A model generated the notes under the pieces. That model was not told the origin of the DNA. It worked only from the letters and a program-made list of their open reading frames with translations, and made no database searches. A stretch of 64,000 bases of DNA from Pseudomonas sp. ABC1 (GTDB taxonomy: Bacteria > Pseudomonadota > Gammaproteobacteria > Pseudomonadales > Pseudomonadaceae): contig NZ_CP058349.1 of assembly GCF_013395055.1 (NCBI RefSeq), forward strand, positions 1,734,001 to 1,798,000, written 5' to 3'. The translations under genes were made by a program, and so were the position numbers. This document shows positions 7,910 through 16,093 of the stretch, piece after piece. Each line of letters starts with the position of its first letter. The stretch's first letter is position 1.

Positions 7910-8950
7910 CTAGACGGAACGCTCCTTGCCCGGATGCGGCAGCTCGCCCACCGGGCAATCGGCCACGCCGATGGTCGAGCGGGTCAGTTTCTCGACGTCC
8001 TCGCGGGTCTTCTCGGCGTCCAGCACCCAACTGCGATAGAACTCGAACGGGCAGTCAGCCACGCCCTTGTCGCCATCGCCGGAGCCATGGATGCCGGTAT
8101 AGCCCCGGTGCAGCAGCTTGAACAGATGGTTCTGCGACTGGTCGTTGGCCCGTGCATCGCGGATCTGCGAGATGGACAGCTGGGCGTACTGGATGCCCAT
8201 TTCCTCCTCGCCGCACTCACCCAGGGTACGGCCATCGAAACCGATGATCGCCGAGTGGCCGAAGTAGCTGTAGACCCCATCGAAACCGGCAGCGTTGGCC
8301 ACCGCCACATAGCAGTTGTTGGCCCAGGCCATGCTCTTGGAGATCAGCACCTGCTGTTCCTTGGCCGGGTACATATAGCCCTGGCAGCGCACGATCAGCT
8401 CGGCGCCCTTCATCGCGCAGTCGCGCCAGATTTCCGGGTAGTTGCCGTCGTCGCAGATGATCAGGCTGATCTTCATGCCCTTCGGCCCTTCGCTGACGTA
8501 GGTGCGGTCGCCCGGATACCAGCCCTCGATCGGGCACCAGGGGATGCACTTGCGGTACTTCTGCACGATCTCGCCCTGGTCGTTGATCAGCACGAGCGTG
8601 TTGTATGGCGCCTTGTGCGGGTGTTCTTCGTGACGCTCGCCGGTGAGGGAGAAAATGCCCCAGGTCCTGGCTTCGCGGCAGGCGGCGGAGAAGATCGCGG
8701 TCTCCTCGCCGGGGATGGTCGCGGCGGTGGCCATCATCTCGTCCTTGTCGTACATGATGCCCATGGTGCTGTACTCGGGGAACACCACCAGATCCATGCC
8801 CGGCAGGCCGAGTTTCATGCCCTTGATCATCTCGGCGATCCTGCGCGCGTTGTCGAGCACTTCGGCCTTGCTGTGCAGGCGCGGCATCTTGTAGTTGACG
8901 ACGGCGACGCCGACGGTATCGGGGCTGCTGGAAATATCACCGTGACGCAT
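7910..8950 (-). CDS. amiE: Aliphatic amidase (acylamide amidohydrolase)
   Basis: The enzyme hydrolyses short aliphatic amides (acetamide, propionamide) to the acid and ammonia in the cytoplasm. From ATG 8950 it has 346 residues, the same as classical Pseudomonas AmiE, and begins with the diagnostic MRHGDISSS. The nitrilase-superfamily triad is intact at the expected numbers: E59 ('VFPEYS'), K134 ('QKYRK') and C166 ('[15 protein letters not shown]'). The upstream neighbour is fmdB and the downstream one the AmiB-like ATPase. The amiC/amiR/amiS genes of the P. aeruginosa operon are absent; a different importer and a two-component pair occupy their place. Confidence 0.97.
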   Translation of the reverse strand: MRHGDISSSPDTVGVAVVNYKMPRLHSKAEVLDNARRIAEMIKGMKLGLPGMDLVVFPEYSTMGIMYDKDEMMATAATIPGEETAIFSAACREARTWGIFSLTGERHEEHPHKAPYNTLVLINDQGEIVQKYRKCIPWCPIEGWYPGDRTYVSEGPKGMKISLIICDDGNYPEIWRDCAMKGAELIVRCQGYMYPAKEQQVLISKSMAWANNCYVAVANAAGFDGVYSYFGHSAIIGFDGRTLGECGEEEMGIQYAQLSISQIRDARANDQSQNHLFKLLHRGYTGIHGSGDGDKGVADCPFEFYRSWVLDAEKTREDVEKLTRSTIGVADCPVGELPHPGKERSV

Positions 8951-8952
8951 GG

Positions 8953-9027
8953 CTAAGCTCCAAGTTTCAAGCTGCAAGCCTCAAGCAGGAACACAGCCCG
9001 CTTGCCGCTTGAAGCTTGTGACTGCTG
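8953..9027. repeat. CAAGC-rich repeat downstream of fmdB (copy 1)
   Basis: This segment is made of AAGC/GCTT words and ends with an 18-nt core (9001-9018) and ACTGCTGTTA abutting the fmdB stop. The same core and the same end recur at 14626-14662, directly after the urtA-like stop. The repeat therefore follows the stop codons of two genes in this operon. Confidence 0.7.
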
Positions 9028-9372
9028 TTAATGGCTGATCATCCACGGGCGGCTGCCCGCAGATTTCAGGGGCGCCGGCTCGCCCTGGGCGGCGGCAGGC
9101 TTCTTGCTGGTCGAACAGCAACTGCAACCGGCCGGGTGGCGGCGGTTGTTCTTGTATTCGGCCAGGCTCTGCGGTGCATGCCGGCTGCGCTCGTTGACTT
9201 CATGGCTGCGCAGCAGACTGGCGGGCATGCTAGTGGTGCGCGGTGCACTGCGGATCACCTGCACGCTGGCCTGGCCACAGGCCGGGCAGGCGCAGGGCTG
9301 CTCGCGCTCGGCCAGCGAACGCAGCAGAGTGAAGTCACCGCACGCCGGACAGTCGTATTCATAAATGGGCAT
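9028..9372 (-). CDS. fmdB: FmdB-family zinc-ribbon protein
   Basis: The 114-residue protein begins with the family signature MPIYEYDC. A zinc ribbon is formed by 'CPAC' (start) and 'CACPAC' about 20 residues later; a second Cys group 'CSCCS' lies near the C-terminus. Such proteins are named after the putative regulatory FmdB of Methylophilus, encoded next to formamidase; the molecular role is not established. Start ATG 9372 is fixed by the signature. It lies 62 bp after fmdA, in the same transcription unit. Confidence 0.9.
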   Translation of the reverse strand: MPIYEYDCPACGDFTLLRSLAEREQPCACPACGQASVQVIRSAPRTTSMPASLLRSHEVNERSRHAPQSLAEYKNNRRHPAGCSCCSTSKKPAAAQGEPAPLKSAGSRPWMISH

Positions 9373-9434
9373 CAGCACTCTCCTCGGAAAGACCGGTGCG
9401 CACGGCGCACGCTGTGCGGCCGTGCGCGCGGGCA

Positions 9435-10667
9435 TCACTTGTCCTGGGCGATGGGCAGGTCGATGCTGCCGTCCAGGTGCTTGATCGGGCCGGCGGCGCT
9501 GGGGTTGATGTCGAAGTCGAAGATCTGCGTCGGCAGCCACAGGGTGGCGCAGGAGTTGGGAATGTCGACCACGCCGCTCAGGTGCCCCTGCACCGGCGCC
9601 GAACCGAGGATGGCGTAACCCTGCGCCGGTGAGTAACCGAACTTGGTCAGGTACTCGATGGCGTTCAGGCAGGCCTGCTTGTAAGCGACGTTGGCATCCA
9701 GGTAGTGCTGCTTGCCGCTGGAATCCACCGAGATACCTTCGAAGATCAGGTAGTCGTTGTAGTTGGGCACCAGCGGGCTGGGCTTGAAGATCGGGTTCTT
9801 GATGCCGTACTTGGCCATGCCGCCCTTGATCAGCTCGACCTTCATGTGCACCCAGCCGGCGGCCATCTCGATGGCGCCACAGAATGTGATCTCGCCATCA
9901 CCCTGGGCAAAGTGCAGGTCGCCTACCGACAACCCGGCACCGTCGACATAGACCGGGAAGTAGACTTTCGAGCCACGCGACAAGTCCTTGATATCGCAGT
10001 TGCCGCCGTGCTCGCGCGGCGGCACGGTGCGCGCCGCTTCGGCGGCGGCCTTGTCACGGGCCAGGCCGGTCAGCTTGCCCATGTGCGCGGTGGCGGCGAA
10101 CGGCGGATTGGCCAGCGGCGGCACGCGCTGCGGGTCGGTGCCGATCAGGCCCAGTTCACGCTCGTTCCAGGTATTGAGCAACTCCCGCGACGGCAGGCAG
10201 CCGATCAGGCCGGGGTGGATCTGCCCGGCGAAGCGCACGCCGGGGATATGCCGCGAGCTGGTGTAGATGCCCTGGAAATCCCAGATGGCCTTCTGCGCCA
10301 GGGGAAACTCGTCGGTGAGAAAACCACCGCCGTTCTTCTTCGAGAAGAACCCGTTGAAGCCCCAGGGCGCTTCCTCCTTGGCGCCGAGGTCGAGCAGGTC
10401 GACCACCAGCAGGTCGCCCGGCTCGGCGCCCCGCACACCGACCGGCCCGGACAGGTAGTGGACGGTGGTCAGGTCGACGTCGCGGATGTCCTCGGCGTTG
10501 TCGTCGTTGGCGATGGCGCCCGCAGTCCAGTCGTAGGTTTCGAGGATGAAGTCATCGCCCGGGTTGACCCAGCAGGCCATGGGAATGTCCGGGTGCCAGC
10601 GGTTGTGGACCTGTTCGTTCTGGGTGGCGGGCTGGTCGAGGTCGACCTTGATCAAGGTTTCGGTCAT
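9435..10667 (-). CDS. fmdA: Formamidase
   Basis: The enzyme hydrolyses formamide (and more slowly other short amides) to formate and ammonia. The 410-residue length fits the acetamidase/formamidase family (FmdA). Visible family features are the N-terminal 'NRWHPDIP', 'PGDLLVVDLLDLG', the 'GFNGFF' segment, 'HPGLIGCLPS', 'REHGGNCDIKDLSRG' and 'SVGDLHFAQGDGE'. ATG 10667 is chosen because the upstream extension is non-coding DNA with REP palindromes. It is preceded by its own promoter region carrying the dyad at 10757-10772. Together with AmiE it gives the operon two unrelated amide hydrolases. Confidence 0.95.
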   Translation of the reverse strand: MTETLIKVDLDQPATQNEQVHNRWHPDIPMACWVNPGDDFILETYDWTAGAIANDDNAEDIRDVDLTTVHYLSGPVGVRGAEPGDLLVVDLLDLGAKEEAPWGFNGFFSKKNGGGFLTDEFPLAQKAIWDFQGIYTSSRHIPGVRFAGQIHPGLIGCLPSRELLNTWNERELGLIGTDPQRVPPLANPPFAATAHMGKLTGLARDKAAAEAARTVPPREHGGNCDIKDLSRGSKVYFPVYVDGAGLSVGDLHFAQGDGEITFCGAIEMAAGWVHMKVELIKGGMAKYGIKNPIFKPSPLVPNYNDYLIFEGISVDSSGKQHYLDANVAYKQACLNAIEYLTKFGYSPAQGYAILGSAPVQGHLSGVVDIPNSCATLWLPTQIFDFDINPSAAGPIKHLDGSIDLPIAQDK

Positions 10668-10756
10668 GACATGAACTCCTGAGACCTGTGAGGGATGCCG
10701 GCCATCGGTATGCCGGGGTACGGAGCCAGTCTCGGACGCGGGGATGATTCGGCAAA

Positions 10757-10772
10757 TACGTTGGATGACGTA
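10757..10772. promoter_or_regulatory. Candidate response-regulator operator, copy C (fmdA promoter)
   Basis: TACGTTG-GA-TGACGTA: the right arm is identical, and the left arm similar, to the dyads at 15988-16003 and 16010-16025. It lies about 90 bp upstream of the fmdA start. The 7-2-7 layout is that of NarL/LuxR-type response regulators. Confidence 0.6.
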
Positions 10773-10830
10773 TGCCTGGGAGCCAGACTCCATGGGGCTT
10801 GCGGGGATTTTTCGCGGGAACGGGAAAGCG

Positions 10831-10980
10831 GCCCTCTCCCCCAGCCCCTCTCCCATGAATGGGAGAGGGGAGCAGAGCGCACAGCACCCTCAGTCATGAG
10901 TGAAAGAGGTAGCAGCAAGGCTTGAGCCCAGCACTGGTCAGTCCCCTCTCCCGCCTGCGGGAGAGGGCCAGGGAGAGGGA
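10831..10980. repeat. Inverted pair of REP palindromes (REPIN-like)
   Basis: Two REP units in opposite orientation, 10831-10870 (loop ATGAAT) and 10942-10980 (loop CCTG), are separated by about 70 bp. They lie between the urtE stop and the fmdA promoter and probably attenuate read-through from the transporter genes. The rest of this 319-bp gap holds the operator at 10757-10772. Confidence 0.8.
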
Positions 10981-10986
10981 AAAACC

Positions 10987-11676
10987 TCACACCGACAGAT
11001 AACGACTGATACTCGCCTCATCCACCTTGTCGCGGGTTTCCTCGACGACGAAGCGGCCCTTCTCGATCACCAGGAAGCGGTCGGCGATCTCCAGGGTGAA
11101 GGACAGCACCTGCTCCGAGACGATGATGGTCAGGTCGCGCATGTCGCGGATTTCCTTCAGGCTGCGGGCGATGTCCTTGATGATCGACGGCTGGATGCCC
11201 TCGGTCGGCTCGTCCAGCAGCAGCACCTTGGGATTGGTGGCCAGGGCACGGGCAATCGCCAGTTGCTGCTGCTGGCCGCCGGAGAGGTTGCCGCCCTTGC
11301 GCGAGCGCATGTCGTAGAGCACCGGGAACAGCGCGTAGAGATCGTCCGGCACACGCCCGCCGGCACTGGCCGGCAAGCCGGTCTGGATGTTCTCCAGCAC
11401 GCTCATCTGGCCGAAGATCATCCGCCCCTGCGGCACGTAGGCCACACCGCTGGCGACCCGCTGCTGGGTTTCCTGGGTGGAGATGTCCTTCCCGTCGACG
11501 CGAATCTGCCCGCTCCATTGCGGCAGGATGCCCATCAGGCTCTTGAACAGCGTGGTCTTGCCCATGCCGTTGCGGCCCATCACCGCGACGATTTCCTTCT
11601 TCGCCACCGCGAGATCGAGCCCGTGCAATATCTGGCTCTGGCCGTAGCCGGAGGCGAGGTTGCTGATCTGGAACAT
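10987..11676 (-). CDS. urtE: ABC transporter ATPase, UrtE/LivF type
   Basis: This 229-residue nucleotide-binding subunit belongs to a branched-chain-amino-acid/urea/amide importer (HAAT family). Walker A is 'GRNGMGKTT', the Q-loop 'YVPQGR', the signature 'LSGGQQQQ' and Walker B 'VLLLDEPTEGIQP', the latter typical of UrtE/LivF. Start ATG 11676 is preceded by GGAGTGACATTC. It is the fifth transporter gene of the cluster. Whether the substrate is urea or short amides is undecided; fmdA and amiE next door favour amides, as for FmdF-type proteins. Confidence 0.92.
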   Translation of the reverse strand: MFQISNLASGYGQSQILHGLDLAVAKKEIVAVMGRNGMGKTTLFKSLMGILPQWSGQIRVDGKDISTQETQQRVASGVAYVPQGRMIFGQMSVLENIQTGLPASAGGRVPDDLYALFPVLYDMRSRKGGNLSGGQQQQLAIARALATNPKVLLLDEPTEGIQPSIIKDIARSLKEIRDMRDLTIIVSEQVLSFTLEIADRFLVIEKGRFVVEETRDKVDEASISRYLSV

Positions 11677-11692
11677 GAATGTCACTCCAACG

Positions 11693-11712
11693 TAGGGTGC
11701 GCCCTGCGCACC
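11693..11712. repeat. TAGGGTGCGCC-n-GCGCACC short repeat
   Basis: It has the same palindromic family as 4219-4238, inverted. It lies in the 70-bp gap between the urtD-like and urtE-like genes. Confidence 0.55.
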
Positions 11713-11746
11713 GTTGCGTAGCGGGCGGTAGCCCAGGGCCACGGGA

Positions 11747-12505
11747 TCAATGCCCCAGGTACACCTCGATCACCTTGGGATTGCTCTGCACCGCCTCCAT
11801 GCTGCCCTCGGCCAGTACCTTGCCCTGGTGCAGCACCGTGACCTTGTGCGCGATGCGCTTGACGAACTCCATGTCGTGCTCGATGACCAGCACCGAACGG
11901 CCCTGGCTGATGCGCTTGAGCAGTTCGGCGGTGGCCACCCGCTCCGACACGCTCATGCCCGCCACCGGCTCGTCGAGCATCAACAACTGCGGGTCCTGCA
12001 TCAGCAGCATGCCGATCTCCAGCCACTGCTTCTGCCCGTGGGAAAGCAGGTCGGCCTGCTGGTGCAGGTGCTCGTGCAACATGATCTCGCGCGCCACCTC
12101 CTCGACCCGCGTCTGCACCTCGACGCTGCGCTTGAAGAACAGCGCGCCGAACACCGTGCGCCCTGCCGGATAGGACATTTCCAGGTTCTCGAACACCGTC
12201 AGGTTCTCGTAGATCGAGGGGTTCTGGAACTTGCGCCCGACCCCGGCGCGGACGATGTCGTACTCGCGCATCTTCGTCAGTTCGCGGTTCTCGAACTGGA
12301 TGCTGCCGGCGGTGGCGCGGGTCTTGCCGCAAATGAGATCGAGCACCGTGGTCTTGCCGGCGCCGTTGGGGCCGATCACCACCCGCACTTCGTTGCGGTC
12401 GATGTAGAGGTTGAGGTCGTCCACCGCCTTGAAGCCGTCGAAGGAAACGGTCAGGCCTTCGATGGCCAGGACCGGTTTTGGCATCTGGAAACCGACTGCG
12501 CTCAT
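11747..12505 (-). CDS. urtD: ABC transporter ATPase, UrtD/LivG type
   Basis: The protein has 252 residues. Walker A is 'GPNGAGKTT' and Walker B 'LLMLDEPVAGMS'; the signature region reads 'LLSHGQKQWLEIGM', the S-H-G-Q variant typical of UrtD proteins. 'VGRKFQNPSIYENLTVFENLEM' is the family Q-loop region. ATG 12505 overlaps the stop of the permease gene upstream (ATGA), showing translational coupling. It pairs with the urtE-like ATPase. Confidence 0.93.
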   Translation of the reverse strand: MSAVGFQMPKPVLAIEGLTVSFDGFKAVDDLNLYIDRNEVRVVIGPNGAGKTTVLDLICGKTRATAGSIQFENRELTKMREYDIVRAGVGRKFQNPSIYENLTVFENLEMSYPAGRTVFGALFFKRSVEVQTRVEEVAREIMLHEHLHQQADLLSHGQKQWLEIGMLLMQDPQLLMLDEPVAGMSVSERVATAELLKRISQGRSVLVIEHDMEFVKRIAHKVTVLHQGKVLAEGSMEAVQSNPKVIEVYLGH

Positions 12506-13635
12506 GGTCTGTGCTCCTGTTCGTGGGCGGGCGATACGCTGCCGCGACGCGCCGGCAGGCGGGCGAGCCAGTGCCGCCCATGGCTCTGCCAGAGGCCGGC
12601 GAGGCCGTTGGGGATGTACATGACGACGACGATGAACAGCCCGCCCATCAGGTACAGCCACAGCTCGGGGAAGGTTTCGGAGAAGTAGGTCTTGCCGTAG
12701 TTGACCAGCAGCGCGCCATACACCGCGCCGAGCAGCGACATGCGCCCGCCGACGGCGGCGAAGATGACCATCTCGATGGACGGCACGATGCCGACGAAGG
12801 TCGGCGACATGAAGCCCACCTGCAAGGTGAACATCGCCCCGCCGATGGCCGAGAAGGCCGCCGCGACGCAGAACACGAAGATCTTGAAGCTGGCCACGTC
12901 GTAGCCGGAGAAACGCACCCGCTCCTCCTTGTCGCGCATCGCCATCAGCAGCCGGCCCAGCTTGGACGACAGGATGAAGCGCCCGAGCAGGATGCAGCCG
13001 AACAGCAACAGCGCGTTGACGAAATACAGCAGGGTCTTCGCCGCGTCGCTGCGGATGTCCCAGCCGAGCAGGGTCTTCAGGTCGGTGATGCCGTTGACGC
13101 CGCCGGTCAGCCCTTGCTGGCCGATGATCAGCACGGTGAGGATCAGCGCGATGGCCTGGGTGACGATGGAGAAGTACACGTCGCCGACGCGCCGCTTGAA
13201 CATCGCCAGGCCGATCACCAGCGCCAGCGCCACCGGCACCACGATCACCGCCAGCAGGGTGAAGCCGAAGCTGTGGAAGGGTTCCCAGAACAGCGGCAGT
13301 TCGGTGATCTGGTTCCAATCCATGAAGTCCGGGATGCCGGGGGTGGACTGGATTTTCGTGCTCTGCGGGTCGGAGGCTTCCAGCTTGAGGAACATCGCCA
13401 TGCAATAGCCGCCGAGGCCGAAGAAGATGCCCTGGCCCAGGCTGAGGATGCCGCCGTAGCCCCAGCACAGCACCAGGCCGACGGCGACGAAGGCGTAGCT
13501 CAGGTACTTGCCGACCATGTTCAGGCGGAAGGCGTCCAGTGCCAGCGGGAACACCAGCAGCACCAGCGCGGCCAGCACCGCCAGGCCGATGGCGCCCTGG
13601 CGGCCGCCGAGCAGTTTGTCGAGTGTCGGATTCAT
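12502..13635 (-). CDS. urtC: ABC transporter permease, UrtC/LivM type
   Basis: The 377-residue inner-membrane protein has about ten hydrophobic segments. The LivM/UrtC permease signature is visible ('GYGGILSLGQGIFFGLGGY', 'RDKEERVRFSGY', 'FCVAAAFSAIGGAMF'). ATG 13635 is chosen over an in-frame GTG three codons upstream. It ends within the start of the urtD-like gene. Confidence 0.93.
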   Translation of the reverse strand: MNPTLDKLLGGRQGAIGLAVLAALVLLVFPLALDAFRLNMVGKYLSYAFVAVGLVLCWGYGGILSLGQGIFFGLGGYCMAMFLKLEASDPQSTKIQSTPGIPDFMDWNQITELPLFWEPFHSFGFTLLAVIVVPVALALVIGLAMFKRRVGDVYFSIVTQAIALILTVLIIGQQGLTGGVNGITDLKTLLGWDIRSDAAKTLLYFVNALLLFGCILLGRFILSSKLGRLLMAMRDKEERVRFSGYDVASFKIFVFCVAAAFSAIGGAMFTLQVGFMSPTFVGIVPSIEMVIFAAVGGRMSLLGAVYGALLVNYGKTYFSETFPELWLYLMGGLFIVVVMYIPNGLAGLWQSHGRHWLARLPARRGSVSPAHEQEHRP

Positions 13636-13645
13636 CTGCGCCACC

Positions 13646-14563
13646 TCACTTGCGGACTTTTGTCGAGAACAGCCCTTGCGGACGCATCATCAGGATCAGG
13701 ATCACCGCCGACAGGGTCAGCACCTTGGCCATCGAACCGCTCATGAAGAACTCCATGATCGATTGCGCCTGGGCGATGCTGAAGGCCGAGGCAATGGTGC
13801 CGAGCAGGCTGGACGCGCCACCGAACACCACCACCAGGAAGGTGTCGACGATGTACAGCGAACCGGCGGTCGGCCCGGTCGAGCCGATTGTGGTGAAGGC
13901 CGCGCCCGCCACGCCGGCGATGCCGCAACCGAGGGCGAAGGTCATGCGGTCGACCCGCCGCGTGTTGATCCCCACGGCACGGCTCATCACCCGGTTCTGC
14001 ACCGTGGCACGCACCTGCAGCCCCCAGCGCGAGCGGTACAGCATGAGGAACACGGTGGCGGTCAGCAGCAGCGTCAGGCCCATGACGAACAGGCCGTTGC
14101 GCGGAATGTCGATGGCTTCGGTGGGGGTCCACGAGCCCATCAGCCACTCCGGCAGGGTGGCGCTGACTTCACGCGCGCCGAAGATCGAGCGGAACGCCTG
14201 CTGCATCACCAGCGACAGGCCCCAGGTGGCCAGCAGGGTGTCCAGCGGACGCTGGTAGAGCCGGCTGATCATCGCCCACTCGACCAGCCAGCCCAGCGCG
14301 CCGGCGATCAGGAACGACAGCGCGATGGCCAGGAAGAAATAGTAGGGCCCGAAGGCCGGTGCATACTGCTCGGTGAGCGTGGACACCACGAAGGTGGTGT
14401 AGGCGCCGATGGTGAGGAACTCACCGTGCGCCATGTTGATCACCCCCATCTGCCCGAAGATGATCGCCAGCCCCAGCGCCATCAGCAGCAGGACGCAGAA
14501 TACGGAAAGACCGTTGAACCCCTGCATGGCGGCGATGGCGCCGAATTCCGATAGCCATTCCAT
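13646..14563 (-). CDS. urtB: ABC transporter permease, UrtB/LivH type
   Basis: The 305-residue membrane protein has the LivH/UrtB layout. Motifs include 'IFGQMGVINMAHGEFLTIGAYT' near the N-terminus and 'GCGIAGVAGAAFTTIGS' and 'FGGASSLLGTIASAF' in the second half. Start ATG 14563 is preceded by an AGGATTTTCC sequence. It is 10 bp upstream of the urtC-like gene. No long periplasmic insert (seen in some cyanobacterial UrtB) is present. Confidence 0.93.
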   Translation of the reverse strand: MEWLSEFGAIAAMQGFNGLSVFCVLLLMALGLAIIFGQMGVINMAHGEFLTIGAYTTFVVSTLTEQYAPAFGPYYFFLAIALSFLIAGALGWLVEWAMISRLYQRPLDTLLATWGLSLVMQQAFRSIFGAREVSATLPEWLMGSWTPTEAIDIPRNGLFVMGLTLLLTATVFLMLYRSRWGLQVRATVQNRVMSRAVGINTRRVDRMTFALGCGIAGVAGAAFTTIGSTGPTAGSLYIVDTFLVVVFGGASSLLGTIASAFSIAQAQSIMEFFMSGSMAKVLTLSAVILILMMRPQGLFSTKVRK

Positions 14564-14574
14564 AGGAAAATCCT

Positions 14575-14659
14575 CGCAAGAAGCCGCAAGCGCCAAGCCA
14601 CAAGCATCAAGCGGGATACGTTCCACTTGCCGCTTGAAGCTTGCCGCTCGCCACTGCTG
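14575..14659. repeat. CAAGC-rich repeat downstream of urtA-like gene (copy 2)
   Basis: It is made of GCAAG/CAAGC/GCTTG words. The 18-nt core at 14626-14643 is identical to 9001-9018, and ACTGCTGTTA is again fused to the stop codon of the gene (TTA at 14660-14662). Confidence 0.7.
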
Positions 14660-15904
14660 TTACTGGTAGCCTTCCGGGAAAGGATTGGGTTCGATCAGGT
14701 CGGACTCGTAGACCGCCTTGAACTGGCCGTTGGACTGGATCTGGCCGATGCGGGTCTTGCTCCACAGGTGATGGTTGTCATGCACCTTGACGTAGCCTTC
14801 CGGCGCCGTGGTCAGCTCCAGGCCCGGCGAGGCCGCGACCACTTTGTCCACGTCGAAGCTGCCCGCCTTCTCCACTGCGGCTTTCCACAACCAGGGTCCG
14901 AGGTAGGCGGCCTGGGTCACGTCGCCGATCACCGAATCCTTGCCGAACTTGCCCTTGAAGGCCTCGACGAAGGCGGCGTTGTTCGGGTTGTCCAGGCTCT
15001 GGAAGTACTTCATCGACGCGTAGAAACCGGTCATGTTCTCGCCACCGATGCCCAGCAGTTCGTCCTCGGTGACCGAGATGGTCAGCAGGTTCTGCTTGTC
15101 GGCGGTGACGCCAGCGGCCTTCATCTGCTTGTAGAAGGCGACGTTGGAACCGCCGACCACGGCAGCGAAGACCACGTCAGGCTTTTTCAGCTTGACCTTG
15201 TTGATCAGCGAGCCGAACTGGGTGTTGCCCAGCGGGTAGTAGTCCTCGCCGACCACCTTGCCACCGAGCACGTTCTCGATGTGCTTGCGCGCGATCTTCA
15301 TCGAGGTGCGCGGCCAGATGTAGTCGGAGCCGATCAGGTAGAAGGTCTTGGCGCCCTTCTCCTTGGCGATCCAGTCGAGGCCGGCGAGCACCTGCTGGGT
15401 CGCTTCCTGGCCGGTGTAGATGACGTTCTTCGACTGCTCCAGGCCCTCGTAGAAGGTCGGGTAGTAGAGCAGCCCGTTCTCCCGCTCGAACACCGGCAAC
15501 ACCGCCTTGCGCGAGGCCGAGGTCCAGCAGCCGAACACGGTCGCCACCTTGTCGCCGACCAGCAGCTTGCGCGCCTTCTCGGCGAAGGTCGGCCAGTCCG
15601 AGGCACCGTCTTCCTGGATCACCCGGATCTGCCGCCCGAGCACCCCACCCGAGGCATTGATCTGCTCGATGGCCAGGCGCTCGGCCTGGATCGAACCGGT
15701 CTCGGAGATGGCCATGGTGCCGGTGGCCGAGTGCAGTTGGCCGACCACCACTTCGGTATCGGTCACTGCCAGCCCCGTGGTATTCACGGCGTCGGCCAGG
15801 GCGACCTGGCCGAACACACTGGCCGCCACCAGTGACACGGTCGCGGCACCCAGTGCCAGACGCCGTGGAAGTATTTTTCTCACTCCCGTCAGTCTTGATT
15901 GCAT
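14660..15904 (-). CDS. urtA: ABC transporter substrate-binding protein, UrtA/FmdD type
   Basis: This 414-residue periplasmic binding protein captures the substrate of the urtBCDE-like importer. ATG 15904 gives a basic N-region and a signal peptide of about 37 residues ending ALADA. The mature part has the type I periplasmic fold signatures of the urea/short-amide group: 'GQLHSATGTMAISETGS', 'VFGCWTSASRKAVLPVFE', 'YYPTFYEG', 'FYLIGSDYIWPRT'. It is first gene of the leftward amide cluster. Proteins of this group bind urea or short amides; the linked amidases make amides the likelier ligand. Annotation pipelines would probably call it UrtA. Confidence 0.9.
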   Translation of the reverse strand: MQSRLTGVRKILPRRLALGAATVSLVAASVFGQVALADAVNTTGLAVTDTEVVVGQLHSATGTMAISETGSIQAERLAIEQINASGGVLGRQIRVIQEDGASDWPTFAEKARKLLVGDKVATVFGCWTSASRKAVLPVFERENGLLYYPTFYEGLEQSKNVIYTGQEATQQVLAGLDWIAKEKGAKTFYLIGSDYIWPRTSMKIARKHIENVLGGKVVGEDYYPLGNTQFGSLINKVKLKKPDVVFAAVVGGSNVAFYKQMKAAGVTADKQNLLTISVTEDELLGIGGENMTGFYASMKYFQSLDNPNNAAFVEAFKGKFGKDSVIGDVTQAAYLGPWLWKAAVEKAGSFDVDKVVAASPGLELTTAPEGYVKVHDNHHLWSKTRIGQIQSNGQFKAVYESDLIEPNPFPEGYQ

Positions 15905-15987
15905 CGTCCTGCTCCTGTGCTGGTTGGTCCGGGCGTGATCCGCTCCGGTTCGCCACCAGCATGCGAGCGACGGGGTGATTACCGGTA

Positions 15988-16025
15988 TACGCAGCATGAC
16001 GTAGGCGGGTACGTCATCTGACGTA
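15988..16025. promoter_or_regulatory. Tandem candidate operators A and B in the divergent amide promoter
   Basis: Copy A (15988-16003) reads TACGCAG-CA-TGACGTA. Copy B (16010-16025) is a perfect dyad, TACGTCA-TC-TGACGTA. Their centres are 22 bp apart, two helical turns. They lie between the urtA-like gene and the sensor kinase gene, 84-120 bp from either start, and a third copy is at 10757-10772. They are likely binding sites of the LuxR-type regulator at 19480-20145. Confidence 0.65.
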
Positions 16026-16093
16026 TCCACCCGGCGCGGGAGGGGAATGGAACTTGCTTCGACAATCCCCATACGACCGAGCAGGAAACCGCC

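Noticed and set aside
10831..10870. REP hairpins as rho-independent terminators
   Set aside because: The stems are strong but none is followed by a T-tract, and near-identical sequences occur in many places, including inside pbpC. They are listed as repeats.
16042..16057. Sigma-54-like GGGAATGGAACTTGCT before the sensor kinase
   Set aside because: The GG-N10-GC spacing fits, but the -24 block lacks TGGCAC and no sigma-54 activator is linked. It probably arises by chance.
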